Position numbers and translations under genes: made by a program. 64,000 bases of DNA, taken from the NCBI RefSeq assembly GCF_900091605.1, contig NZ_FMCQ01000004.1:62001-126000 (forward strand), written 5' to 3'. Source of the DNA: Micromonospora tulbaghiae. GTDB lineage: Bacteria; Actinomycetota; Actinomycetes; Mycobacteriales; Micromonosporaceae. The notes below the pieces were generated by a model, which had not been told where the DNA came from, ran no database searches, and saw only the letters and a list, made by a program, of their open reading frames with translations. Positions 31,956-39,864 of the stretch are shown piece after piece (position 1 is the first letter of the stretch; the number at the start of each line of letters is the position of its first letter).

Positions 31956-32617
31956 ACATCGTCATGACCTACACCGGAGACGTCACGCCCGGCGGTCCGC
32001 CGGCCGTGCGCGAGCTCGACCGGCTCACCGTCACCAAGTTGTCGGTGGGCCCGATGGACAACAACGCCTATCTGCTGCGCTGCCACGCCACCGGCGAGCA
32101 GGTGCTGATCGACGCCGCGAACGAGGCGCCGCGCCTGCTGGAGCTGGTCGGCGACGGCGGGCTGGCGGCTGTGGTGACCACCCACCAGCACATGGACCAC
32201 TGGGTCGCGCTGGAGGAGGTGGTGGCCAAGACCGGGGCGCGCGCGCTGGTGCACGCCGACGACGCCGAGGGCCTGCCGATCGAGGCCGAGCGGCTCGGCG
32301 ACGGCGACACGGTGCCGGTCGGTGACTGCGCGCTGGAGGTCATCCACCTGCGCGGGCACACGCCGGGCTCGATCGCGCTGCTCTACCGCGACCCGGCCGG
32401 CACCCCGCACCTGTTCACCGGCGACTCGCTCTTCCCCGGTGGCGTGGGCAACACGGACCAGGACCCGGAGCGTTTCGGCCGGCTCATCGACGACGTCGAG
32501 GCCAAGCTCTTCGACCGGCTGCCGGACGACACCTGGTTCTACCCGGGCCACGGCAAGGACAGCACCATCGGCGCCGAGCGGCCCGCGGTGCCGCAGTGGC
32601 GCGCCCGCGGCTGGTGA
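31946..32617 (+). CDS. Metallo-beta-lactamase-fold hydrolase (glyoxalase II type)
   Basis: 223 residues from ATG 31946, or 217 from ATG 31964. Metal motif THQHMDH near residue 78, then HLRGHTPGSIALLY, FTGDSLFPGGVGNT and FYPGHGKDST supply the remaining His and Asp ligands of a dinuclear zinc site. Overlap with the mycothiol-type enzyme and shared direction indicate one operon, suggesting a thioester or thiol-adduct hydrolase step after mycothiol conjugation. That functional link is inference. Confidence 0.85.
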   Translation: MDLNIVMTYTGDVTPGGPPAVRELDRLTVTKLSVGPMDNNAYLLRCHATGEQVLIDAANEAPRLLELVGDGGLAAVVTTHQHMDHWVALEEVVAKTGARALVHADDAEGLPIEAERLGDGDTVPVGDCALEVIHLRGHTPGSIALLYRDPAGTPHLFTGDSLFPGGVGNTDQDPERFGRLIDDVEAKLFDRLPDDTWFYPGHGKDSTIGAERPAVPQWRARGW

Positions 32618-32623
32618 GCACGT

Positions 32624-32656
32624 CCGGCCCGGCCTCCCCCGTGACGGCCGGGCCGG
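32624..32656. terminator. Terminator between MBL hydrolase and DedA genes
   Basis: CCGGCCCGGCC (32624-32634) and GGCCGGGCCGG (32646-32656) form an 11-bp stem in the 45-nt gap between convergent stop codons. Confidence 0.6.
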
Positions 32657-32662
32657 GCGCGG

Positions 32663-33271
32663 TCAGCCGGTGACCGCCCGCAGCCGGCGCCGGGTGGCGA
32701 GCAGCACCGGGCCGGCCAGCAGCAGCCCGACCGCCATGGTCAGCACCGTGGGGTTGACCGCGCCGGGCAGCAGGCCGGTCAGCGTCCGCGCGGCGAGCCC
32801 CAGCGCCACGTAGAGCCCGGCCCACGCGGTGGCCCCCAACGCCGCGCAGGCCAGGAACCGCCGGTACGACATCCGCAGCCCGCCCGCGGCCAGCGGCAGC
32901 AACGCGTTGAACACCGGCAGGAACGGCGCCACCAGCACGATCCGTCCGCCGCCGCGGTGCAGCAGCGTCTCGGCGGCGGCCCAGCGGGACTCGCCGATCC
33001 AGCCGCCCACCCGGCTGTCCCGCAGCCGCCCGCCCCAGCGCCGGCCGGCGAAGAAGCTCAGCGACCAGCCGGCCAGGCAGCCGGCGACCACAGTCGCGAC
33101 GGCCAGCGCCCCGCCGGCCGGACGACCCGCGCCGACCGCCGCGAGGACCGCGGCGTCGCCGGGCACCAGCACCCCGATCAGGGGTACGGCGTCGGCGAGC
33201 ATGACCACGCCGAGCAGCCCCATCAGCAGGGTGGTGGGCAGCTCACCGGCGGCGGCCACGAATTCGGTCAT
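32663..33271 (-). CDS. DedA-family membrane protein lacking conserved arginines
   Basis: 202 residues with about five hydrophobic helices. VPLIGVLVPGDAAVLAAVG near residue 30 fits the DedA re-entrant loop, and LPVFNALLPLAAGGLRMSYRRF the second half. DedA proteins are undecaprenyl-phosphate or lipid flippase-type transporters. In that second motif the family normally reads GRFxPxxRTxxPxxAG with two essential Arg; here it reads APFLPVFNALLPLAAG, so both Arg positions are lost. ATG 33271 has TAGCGT 7 nt upstream, suggesting a leaderless message. A larger reading frame continues upstream but without coding character. Confidence 0.8.
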   Translation of the reverse strand: MTEFVAAAGELPTTLLMGLLGVVMLADAVPLIGVLVPGDAAVLAAVGAGRPAGGALAVATVVAGCLAGWSLSFFAGRRWGGRLRDSRVGGWIGESRWAAAETLLHRGGGRIVLVAPFLPVFNALLPLAAGGLRMSYRRFLACAALGATAWAGLYVALGLAARTLTGLLPGAVNPTVLTMAVGLLLAGPVLLATRRRLRAVTG

Positions 33272-33369
33272 GAGCTGCACGCTATGCGGCGGCTGCCCGC
33301 CGTCACATCGGGCATGATCCCCCAGTGGTCCCCGACACCCGTCCGGGCGGACCCCTGGGGTCGGCCGGG

Positions 33370-34044
33370 TCACCGGGGCCGGAGCACCTGCACCCGGCGC
33401 ACCGGGGTGTCGACCGAGGGTTCGGTGGTCGGCACCGGATAGCTCGCCACCAGTTCCAGCCCGTCCGGTGGCAGGTGGCCCCGGTCCGGGTCGCCGACCA
33501 GCACCTGCACACCGTGTGCGGCGCAGCGCCGCAGGTAAGGCAGAACCCGGGCGGCCAGGCCGGCGTCGTAGAGCGCGTCCCCGGCCACCAGCAGGTCGGC
33601 GCCCGCCACCCCGTCGAGCAGGTCGGCACCGTCGACGGTCACCCGGACCCGGTTGGCCCGGGCGTTGAGGGTGACCGCCGCCACCGCGTACGGGTCGATG
33701 TCGTTGGCGACCACCTGGTCGGCCCCGGCGAGCGCGGCGGCGATGGCGACCAGCCCCGATCCGGCGCCCAGGTCGAGCACCCGCCGCCCGGCGGCCAGCT
33801 CGGGGTGGTCCAGCAGGTGCCGGGCGAGCGCCTGGCCACCGGCCCAGACCGACGCCCAGTACGGCGGCGGCAACGACCGCCCGGCGGCGGCCTCCATCCG
33901 CGCCCACCACAGGATGGCGTCCTCGGCCAGGTGCAGGCGTACCTCCGGCACGAACGGCGTACCGACCAGGCGCAGGCGGTCCGGGCCCGCGCCGGGCGCC
34001 GCGATCTCCTGCTCCAGGTCGGCCAGAGCCGTCTGCCTGCTCAT
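33370..34044 (-). CDS. Class I SAM-dependent methyltransferase, protein-lysine type
   Basis: 224 residues. [20 protein letters not shown] precedes the SAM-binding motif [16 protein letters not shown], followed by [13 protein letters not shown], and the catalytic-site-like VAGDALYD. This order fits the METTL20/NNT1-like family 16 group (nicotinamide N-methylase-like annotation). ATG 34044 was chosen because CATGCT lies 7 nt before it; ATG 34056 is the alternative. Target is unknown. Confidence 0.8.
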   Translation of the reverse strand: MSRQTALADLEQEIAAPGAGPDRLRLVGTPFVPEVRLHLAEDAILWWARMEAAAGRSLPPPYWASVWAGGQALARHLLDHPELAAGRRVLDLGAGSGLVAIAAALAGADQVVANDIDPYAVAAVTLNARANRVRVTVDGADLLDGVAGADLLVAGDALYDAGLAARVLPYLRRCAAHGVQVLVGDPDRGHLPPDGLELVASYPVPTTEPSVDTPVRRVQVLRPR

Positions 34045-34226
34045 CGGGGCAAGCATGCCGCGCCGCGCCGGACGCCGGGGTCATTTTGCCCGGCGCGGCA
34101 CGTATTCACGGGCGCGCCGCGCGCTTCCGGCAGCGAATTCCGGTCCGGACGGTTACTGTCAGGGTGGTACAGGGCGATCACCGGCCGCGGAGCCGGTGCT
34201 CGCTCGCATTGAACAGGGAGAGACGC

Positions 34227-34430
34227 ATGGCAACCGGCACGGTCAAGTGGTTCAACTCGGAAAAGGGCTTCGGGTTCATCGAGCAGGACGGCGGAGGCCC
34301 GGACGTGTTCGTCCACTACTCGGCCATCCAGAGCGGTGGCTACCGCGAGCTGAACGAGGGTCAGAAGGTCGAGTTCGAGGTGACCCAGGGGCAGAAGGGC
34401 CCGCAGGCGGACAACGTTCGTCCGATGTAA
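34227..34430 (+). CDS. CspA-family cold shock protein
   Basis: 67 residues, the usual size. Contains both RNA-binding motifs: KGFGFI (RNP1) and VFVHYSAI (RNP2), in the single OB-fold [15 protein letters not shown]...; single-stranded nucleic acid chaperone. AGGGAG lies 6 nt before ATG. Monocistronic and followed by a hairpin. Confidence 0.96.
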   Translation: MATGTVKWFNSEKGFGFIEQDGGGPDVFVHYSAIQSGGYRELNEGQKVEFEVTQGQKGPQADNVRPM

Positions 34431-34441
34431 CGCGTGCCGGT

Positions 34442-34468
34442 GGCGGCGGTCGGGCTCCGACCGCCGCC
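34442..34468. terminator. Terminator after the cold shock gene
   Basis: GGCGGCGGTCGG (34442-34453), three-base loop, CCGACCGCCGCC (34457-34468): perfect 12-bp stem in the gap between convergent csp and MFS genes. Confidence 0.65.
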
Positions 34469-34479
34469 GCAGTACATCA

Positions 34480-35754
34480 TCAGGACGGCGCGGTCGGCAG
34501 GTCGCGCCGTCTCCGTAGTGGCCCGGCGAGCAGGATCAGCGGGGTCAGCGCCAGCCAGGCGGTCATCGCCCGGATCGCGCCGTGCGGCCCCCAGGCCGCG
34601 CCCAGCGCCCCGGCGAGCAGGGCGGCCAGCGGAATCGTCCCGTAGTTGAGCAGGTGCATGCTCACCGTGACGCGGCCGAGCAGCCGGTGCGGCGTGTACG
34701 TCTGCCGGAAGCTGCCCTTTACGACGTTGCCGATCGCGACGCCCAGGCTCACCAGCATGCCGCCGAGCACCAGCCAGGCTGTCCGCGCGCCGGCACCGGC
34801 GAGTGGGATCAGCAGCGCGGGCGGCCCGGTCAGGGCGCCGGCGAACAGCAGCGTGCGGGCGGTTCCGAGCCGGCGGGCCAGGCGCGCGGCCAGCGCGGCC
34901 CCGACCACTCCGCCGAGGCTGGCCAGTCCGATCAGGAGGCCGACCAGCCCGGCGGGCAGCTCGGCCGAGCGGACCAGGAACACCACGAGCACGGCCTGGT
35001 AGCCGGTGAGCCCGATGTTGCTCGCCGCCCCGAAGACCGTCAGCACCCGCAGGTACGGGTCGCGGACGACGAACCGCAGCCCGGCGGCGACCTCCCGGCG
35101 CAGTGACGTCGTCCCGGCGCCCCGGTGCGGCCGCGCCTCGACCGCGCTGATGCGGCGCAGGCAGAGCGCGGAGAGCAGGAAGGTCAGCGCGTCCAGCGCC
35201 ACCGCTGTCACCGCGCCGACGAGCTGGGCGATCAGGCCCGCCAGTCCCGGGCCGACGAGGTAGCTCGCGGTCTGGGTGGCGTGCAGCCGGGCGTTTGCCT
35301 CGGGCACCTGCTCGGGACGCAGCAGCGTGGGCAGGTAGACCTGGTCGGCGGTCTCGAAGAAGACCCGGGCCAGCCCGGCGCCGAGCGCCACGACCAGCAG
35401 GTGCCCGACGGTGAGCAGCCCGAGCAGGGCGGCCGCCGGGACGCTCGCGAACAGCGCGGCGGCGACCAGGTCGGCGGCGATCATCACGGGGCGGCGGCGG
35501 ACCCGGTCGACCCACGCCCCGACCGGAAGGCCGGCGAACAGCCAGGGCAGCCACGCCGCGGCGGTGAGCACCGCCACCTGGAAGGTGGTCGCGTCGAGCA
35601 CCGCGACCGCGACCAGCGGCAGCGCCACGGCGGTCATGTTGCTGCCCACGGCGCTGACCGTGTGACCGGTCCAGAGCAGCCGGAAGTCGCGGTGCCGGAA
35701 CAGCCGGCCGGGCGATGCTTCGACCGGCCCGGAGGTGCGCGCTGGGGCGGTCAC
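34480..35754 (-). CDS. MFS exporter (EntS/MFS_3 type)
   Basis: 424 residues from a GTG. LFRHRDFRLLWTGHTVSAVGSNM at the N-terminus is characteristic of the MFS_3 group of exporters; PVGAWVDRVRRRPVMIAAD is the loop 2-3 signature. Ten to twelve hydrophobic helices can be counted. Probable drug or siderophore efflux. It follows the ArsR regulator by 52 nt on the same strand, so the pair looks like an autoregulated efflux operon under the palindrome at 36398. Confidence 0.88.
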   Translation of the reverse strand: MTAPARTSGPVEASPGRLFRHRDFRLLWTGHTVSAVGSNMTAVALPLVAVAVLDATTFQVAVLTAAAWLPWLFAGLPVGAWVDRVRRRPVMIAADLVAAALFASVPAAALLGLLTVGHLLVVALGAGLARVFFETADQVYLPTLLRPEQVPEANARLHATQTASYLVGPGLAGLIAQLVGAVTAVALDALTFLLSALCLRRISAVEARPHRGAGTTSLRREVAAGLRFVVRDPYLRVLTVFGAASNIGLTGYQAVLVVFLVRSAELPAGLVGLLIGLASLGGVVGAALAARLARRLGTARTLLFAGALTGPPALLIPLAGAGARTAWLVLGGMLVSLGVAIGNVVKGSFRQTYTPHRLLGRVTVSMHLLNYGTIPLAALLAGALGAAWGPHGAIRAMTAWLALTPLILLAGPLRRRRDLPTAPS

Positions 35755-35806
35755 AACGGGCGCCCCGGTAAGGCGTTCGCGGCCGGCGCCGGAACGCCGT
35801 GGACGG

Positions 35807-36382
35807 TCACGGCCGGCCCGGGACGCCGTGGGCGAACACGAAGACCGGCTCGCGCCGCTGCCCGTCGTCGGGGACGGGCCGGTCCGACCAGCGGGTGAGC
35901 AGGGCGATCACCTCACGGCCGAGCGCGTCCAGCTCGTCCGGGGTCAGGTGCAGCCAGTGGTCGGTGCTGAACGGGGCGTCGTTCCAGGCTGCGTGCGTCT
36001 CGTCCGACGCGGTGTGCCAGGCTCGCACCAGCTCGGTGTGCCGCTCCAGGTTGAGCGACCCTGCGGCCTCGACGACCACTCGGGTGGACGGGTCGTCGCC
36101 GAAGTCGGACTCGGACCAGCGCACGCCCCGGTTGCGGGGCTTCCACCAGCGTTCCCGGCGGTCGCGGGCCAGTTCGGGCGCCTCGACCAGCAGGTCGGCT
36201 GCGGCGAGCACCTTGAGGTGGTGGCTCACGTTCGCCGGGGCCTGGCCGGTGTGCTCGGCGAGCATGCCGACGGTGCACGGGCCGTACACCTTGAGCGCGT
36301 CCATGAGCCGGCGGCGCAGTGGGTGGGCGAGCGCGGCGAGCACCCGCGAGTCGGTGACCTGCCGGACGGTGGGCTGTTCCAT
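35807..36382 (-). CDS. ArsR-family (winged-helix) repressor
   Basis: 191 residues. The N-terminal 90 residues are the winged helix: SRVLAALAHPLRRRLMDAL, VGMLAEHTGQAPANVSHHLKVL as recognition helix, ERWWKPRNRGVRWS wing. The rest (about 100-191) is a helical domain of unknown ligand that ends VFVFAHGVPGRP. No Cys cluster for metal binding is present, so an organic ligand is more likely than a metal. A perfect 34-bp palindrome 16 nt upstream of the start is the probable operator. Upstream of and cotranscribed with the MFS gene. Confidence 0.88.
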   Translation of the reverse strand: MEQPTVRQVTDSRVLAALAHPLRRRLMDALKVYGPCTVGMLAEHTGQAPANVSHHLKVLAAADLLVEAPELARDRRERWWKPRNRGVRWSESDFGDDPSTRVVVEAAGSLNLERHTELVRAWHTASDETHAAWNDAPFSTDHWLHLTPDELDALGREVIALLTRWSDRPVPDDGQRREPVFVFAHGVPGRP

Positions 36383-36397
36383 GCGGCGAGTCTGGCA

Positions 36398-36431
36398 TTC
36401 GCAAGAGCTGTTGCGCAACAGCTCTTGCGAA
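36398..36431. promoter_or_regulatory. 34-bp perfect palindrome, probable ArsR operator
   Basis: TTCGCAAGAGCTGTTGC followed immediately by its exact complement, no spacer. It contains TTGCGC and TTGCGA motifs that could also be promoter -35 parts, and CAGACT lies about 18 nt after one of them on the minus strand. Sited just before the ArsR start, so autoregulation is expected. Confidence 0.75.
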
Positions 36432-36478
36432 ATGGGCCGGACCACGGCGCCGCGACGCGAGGCCGCGGCGCCGGACGG

Positions 36479-37387
36479 TCAGGCGGTCAGCCGGCGGGAC
36501 AGTTCGTCGGCCACGTCGCGGGCGATCTGCGGCGGGATGGCCTCGGCGATCTTCTCCGGCGGCAGCCCGGCCAGCACCCCGGAGACGATCTGTTCCTCGT
36601 CGGTGAAGTCCTTGCCGGACAGTTCGTTCACCTGCGCCACCAGCGCCGGCCAGGCGCGCAGCATCGCCAGCATCTGCTGCAACGGCGAGTTCGCCATGGG
36701 CGGGTTGACCAGGCCGGTGGTGTTCGCCGGCGAGATGAGCCAGTTGCGCAGGTTCTGCAGGTCGGCCAGGACGTCGCCGACCGTACGGCCCTTCGAGCCG
36801 GTGTTCCCGATGAGTTTGTCGGTCTGTTCCATGTCGTCCTCCGGTTTCACGACGGCGATCATCCCGATCGCGGTGAGGTAGCGGCGGAACAGCGGGGTCT
36901 GGTCCCGTCCCGCCTTTGTGGAGTCGCGGAAGAAGCTGAAGTGGGTGTGGAACTGGTGGCTGCTGTCACCGCTGGTCCGCCGCCCCAGCCGGTCCCAGCG
37001 GCGCACCGTCCGCCCGTCCGGGGAGTAGATGATCTCCCGGATGTCCCGGGTGTCGGCCGCGTTCGCCGCGCACTGCGCCACCATCCAGGCGGAGAAGGTC
37101 CGCAGGTTGTGCGTACCGCCGCCGGAGCGGACGGAGAAGGTGCCGACGTCCAGCGCGGACGCGTGCAGCGTGAGCCCGGACCGGTCCCGGCTGGACTCCA
37201 CCACCGAGTAGTCGTTCTTGACGACCCGGTCGGAGCCGCAGTGGTAGCCGCCGCGATGGTTGACGTCGCCGACGATGCCGACCTCCGCCGGCTCCAGGTC
37301 GTCGGCGCGTACGGCCTTCTTGTCCACGTTGAGGTAGGTGAGTAACAGGTTCCGGACGGCCAGCAGGTTCGCCGGGGCCGACGTCAT
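36479..37387 (-). CDS. Protein of unknown function with a peptidase-like His/Asp pattern
   Basis: 302 residues; ATG with GGAAGGGG 6 nt upstream. No signal peptide. Two conserved-looking blocks are GGYHCGSDRVVKNDY with SGLTLHASALDVGTF, and SSHQFHTHFSFFRDS. An H...D plus H-x-H pattern of this sort occurs in zinc DD-peptidases of the M15/VanY fold, and I recall similar sequences in actinobacteria and their phages. The C-terminal third (about 200-302) is helical, with NLRNWLISPANTTGLVNPP and a repeat of acidic residues. A muralytic or metal-dependent hydrolase role is a guess. Confidence 0.5.
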   Translation of the reverse strand: MTSAPANLLAVRNLLLTYLNVDKKAVRADDLEPAEVGIVGDVNHRGGYHCGSDRVVKNDYSVVESSRDRSGLTLHASALDVGTFSVRSGGGTHNLRTFSAWMVAQCAANAADTRDIREIIYSPDGRTVRRWDRLGRRTSGDSSHQFHTHFSFFRDSTKAGRDQTPLFRRYLTAIGMIAVVKPEDDMEQTDKLIGNTGSKGRTVGDVLADLQNLRNWLISPANTTGLVNPPMANSPLQQMLAMLRAWPALVAQVNELSGKDFTDEEQIVSGVLAGLPPEKIAEAIPPQIARDVADELSRRLTA

Positions 37388-37557
37388 GGCAGCTCCCCTT
37401 CCGATCGATGACCGGCGAGGGCACGAAAATCACACCGCGTGATGACGTGCGATCCGCGGACGCGCCCCGCCGGATAACTGCACGGCACCGGGCACTTGCT
37501 CCGAGCTTAACCACGGTTAGGCGAAAGCGCCCAGCTCAGAGGGGGTTTTTTGAACTA

Positions 37558-39207
37558 TCAGCCCGCTGTGGACGGTGCCGGCACGAGCGGCAGCACCAAC
37601 GCCGAGGGATGCTCACAATCGTGGAGGATCTCCCGCCAGCCAGCACGGAGGGTCACAGCGGTGCCGAGTGGCTCGCCAGTGCCAGGGTTGCGCGCGTAGC
37701 GGGGGTGGGCACCGCCGGAGACCTGCACCCGCAGCCGGTGCCCGGACGCGAAGCGGTACGCCGTCGGCCAGAGCGTCACCGGCACGGTGACCACTCCGGA
37801 CGGATCGCGCGGGAACCGTCCGGGCTCGACGCGGACCAGGCCGTCGCAGACGTTCCAGGAGCGTCCGCGCCGGTCCACGTCGCACAGACGCACGAAGACG
37901 TCCAGGTACGACAGTTCACTGCGCAGGTGGATCTCGGCGCGTACCGGCCCGGCCACCTCGACCGGGTCACGCAACGGCTCGCTGGTGTAGGTGAGCACGT
38001 CGGGGCGGGCCTCGACCGGCCGGTTGTCCACCGCGCCGGCCCGCTGGGCGACCAGCAGCGGGCCACCGAGCGACGGGGTGGGGTCGGCCGGGTCGTACCA
38101 GATCCGGTCCGGCGCGCTGCGCTCCTGCGGCTCCGGGGCCAGCCCGCCGGCGGAGCGCAGGTGCCACCGGGCGGGCGTGGCCGGTGGCGGCCAGTCCGGC
38201 AGGTCACGCCAGCCGCCGCCTTCGCCGCCGACGTGCACCCGCACCGGCGCGCGTTCCGGCCCGGGCCGCCCGGCCAGGTGGGTGTCGAGCCAGTCCAGGC
38301 CCTCCCGCAGCGAGGCCAGGAGCAGTCCCGGGCTGCCGTGCGTCCACGGCCCGACGACCAGGCGGGTTCGTGCCCCGGAGGCCCGCAGGCGGGCGTAGTC
38401 GTCGAGCTGGGCCGGCAGGAAGATGTCCTGCCAGCCGCCGACCATGGCGACCGGCGCGCGGACCTCGGTGATCCGGTCGCCGAAGACCCGGGTACGCCAG
38501 TAGCCGGCGTCGGGGGTGTGGTGGCGCAGCCACTCCTGGAAGAACGGCACCGTCACGCCGGTGGCGACCCGGTCGGCCTCGGCCAGCGGGAGGTGTGCCA
38601 GGGCGCGGGCGAGCCGGGGCTGGCCGCGCTTGAGTTCCCACTGCCGGGCCAGCCAGGGCACTGTCTGCGCCTGCAGCAGCTCGGCCCAGGTGAGCACCGT
38701 GTCCAGTGCGAACGACTCCCCCGCGTACGTGGAGTCGCGGGTGGCCGACGCGGTCACCACGGCGACCATCGCGCGCAGCTCGTCGCCCGCCTCGGCGGCG
38801 AGCGCCCACTGCACGAAGCCCTGGTAGCTGGCGCCGAACATGCCGAACGCGCCGGTCCACCAGGGCTGGCGGCGCAGCCAGTCCAGCGTGTCCAGGCCGT
38901 CGTCACGCTCGTGCACGAGCGGGGCGAACTCGCCGTCGGAGCCGAACGTGCCGCGGCACGACTGGATCACCACGTGGAAGCCCCGCTCGGCGATCAGGCG
39001 GCCCAGCAGGCGGATCGGCCCACCCCGCCCGTACGGGGTGCGGATCAGCACACACGGCGCGGCGGGCAGGCCGGGCGCGTAGTGGTCGGTGCGCAGCGTC
39101 ACGCCGTCGCGTACCCGGACCGGGATGTCCCGGGTGACGGCGACCCGCCCGGTGCGGGCGGCGGGCAGTCGCAGCGCCGCGGTGGCGGCCCGGGTGACCA
39201 GCCGCAT
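37558..39207 (-). CDS. CocE/NonD-family alpha/beta hydrolase
   Basis: 549 residues of the X-Pro dipeptidyl-peptidase (S15)/cocaine esterase group. IPVRVRDGVTLRTDHYAP opens the family; RTPYGRGGPIRLL, IQSCRGTFGSDGEF and the nucleophile elbow GMFGASYQGFVQ (Ser near residue 138) follow; GGWQDIFLP and GPWTHGS hold the Asp and His. The C-terminal 220 residues form the galactose-binding-like domain (YTSEPLRDPVEVAGPV, LVRVEPGRFP). Acyl ester or amide hydrolysis is expected. The ATG lies two bases after the MarR stop (TGATCATG), so it is coupled to that regulator. Confidence 0.9.
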   Translation of the reverse strand: MRLVTRAATAALRLPAARTGRVAVTRDIPVRVRDGVTLRTDHYAPGLPAAPCVLIRTPYGRGGPIRLLGRLIAERGFHVVIQSCRGTFGSDGEFAPLVHERDDGLDTLDWLRRQPWWTGAFGMFGASYQGFVQWALAAEAGDELRAMVAVVTASATRDSTYAGESFALDTVLTWAELLQAQTVPWLARQWELKRGQPRLARALAHLPLAEADRVATGVTVPFFQEWLRHHTPDAGYWRTRVFGDRITEVRAPVAMVGGWQDIFLPAQLDDYARLRASGARTRLVVGPWTHGSPGLLLASLREGLDWLDTHLAGRPGPERAPVRVHVGGEGGGWRDLPDWPPPATPARWHLRSAGGLAPEPQERSAPDRIWYDPADPTPSLGGPLLVAQRAGAVDNRPVEARPDVLTYTSEPLRDPVEVAGPVRAEIHLRSELSYLDVFVRLCDVDRRGRSWNVCDGLVRVEPGRFPRDPSGVVTVPVTLWPTAYRFASGHRLRVQVSGGAHPRYARNPGTGEPLGTAVTLRAGWREILHDCEHPSALVLPLVPAPSTAG

Positions 39208-39209
39208 GA

Positions 39210-39785
39210 TCAGTCGGCCGGGCCGGACGCGGCGCCGCGACGGGGGGCCGCGCGGATCTCGTCCCGGTGGGTCCGCATGGAGTGCACCATCTCGGCCATG
39301 AACCGGTGCACCACCGCCAGCTCGTCGTCGCTGAAGCGCTCCATCACCTCGTCGGTACGGCGGCCCAGCGGCCCGAAGAAGCTCTGCGCGAGCGTGGCGC
39401 CGCGGTCGGCGTAGTGCAGGAGGATCTTGCGGCGGTCGGCGGTGTCCCGGTCGCGCCGGATGTGGCCGCCGCGTTCCAGCCGGTCGACGAGCGCGGTCAC
39501 CGAGCCGGAGGAGAGGTTGAGCGCCTCGCCGAGCCGGCCGGGGGTGATCGGGTCGCCCACCAGCTCGGCCTCCATGACCGCGATCAGGGCGTACAGGTCG
39601 GTGGCGTTGAGCCCGTGCAGCCCGGCGAACGCGTGCCCGATGTGCTGCGCGTCGACCGAGTAACGACGCAGGTCGTTGGTGATGTCGGCCACCATGCGAC
39701 CGCGTGGGTCGTCGCGTCGCCGATACATCCTGTGCGCCGCCACCGCTTGCCGCCACCCCCTGTCGAACAGTTCCGGTTGCAGCAT
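39210..39785 (-). CDS. MarR-family transcriptional regulator
   Basis: 191 residues from the ATG at MLQPELFDRG, which has GGGGTGG 4 nt upstream; earlier in-frame ATGs fall in the operator region. Winged helix: DLYALIAVMEAELVGDPITPG, LGEALNLSSGSVTALVDRLE (recognition helix) and GHIRRDRDTADRRKILL (wing). Helices at both ends form the dimer interface. Divergent from the MMPL pump and cotranscribed with the CocE hydrolase; likely represses both from the palindrome at 39803. Confidence 0.9.
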   Translation of the reverse strand: MLQPELFDRGWRQAVAAHRMYRRRDDPRGRMVADITNDLRRYSVDAQHIGHAFAGLHGLNATDLYALIAVMEAELVGDPITPGRLGEALNLSSGSVTALVDRLERGGHIRRDRDTADRRKILLHYADRGATLAQSFFGPLGRRTDEVMERFSDDELAVVHRFMAEMVHSMRTHRDEIRAAPRRGAASGPAD

Positions 39786-39802
39786 AGAACCACCCCGGAT
39801 AA

Positions 39803-39833
39803 TCTCGCTCATCAAGATACTCGTTAAGAGAGA
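39803..39833. promoter_or_regulatory. Imperfect palindrome, probable MarR operator
   Basis: TCTCGCTCATCAAG-ATA-CTCGTTAAGAGAGA: ten of fourteen positions are complementary. It occupies the 79-nt divergent gap between marR and mmpL, and on the MarR side TATCTT within it could be the -10. Confidence 0.5.
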
Positions 39834-39864
39834 ATCCCCCGCGACCAATATGTGAGGGCATCAG

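Noticed and set aside
36479..37387. Prophage remnant
   Set aside because: No integrase, capsid, tail or attachment site is nearby; neighbours are ordinary regulator and efflux genes.
37540..37557. Terminator with T-run downstream of the CocE gene (GGGGGTTTTTT)
   Set aside because: The T-run is on the plus strand, while the gene is on the minus strand where it reads as A-run; no stable stem precedes it.
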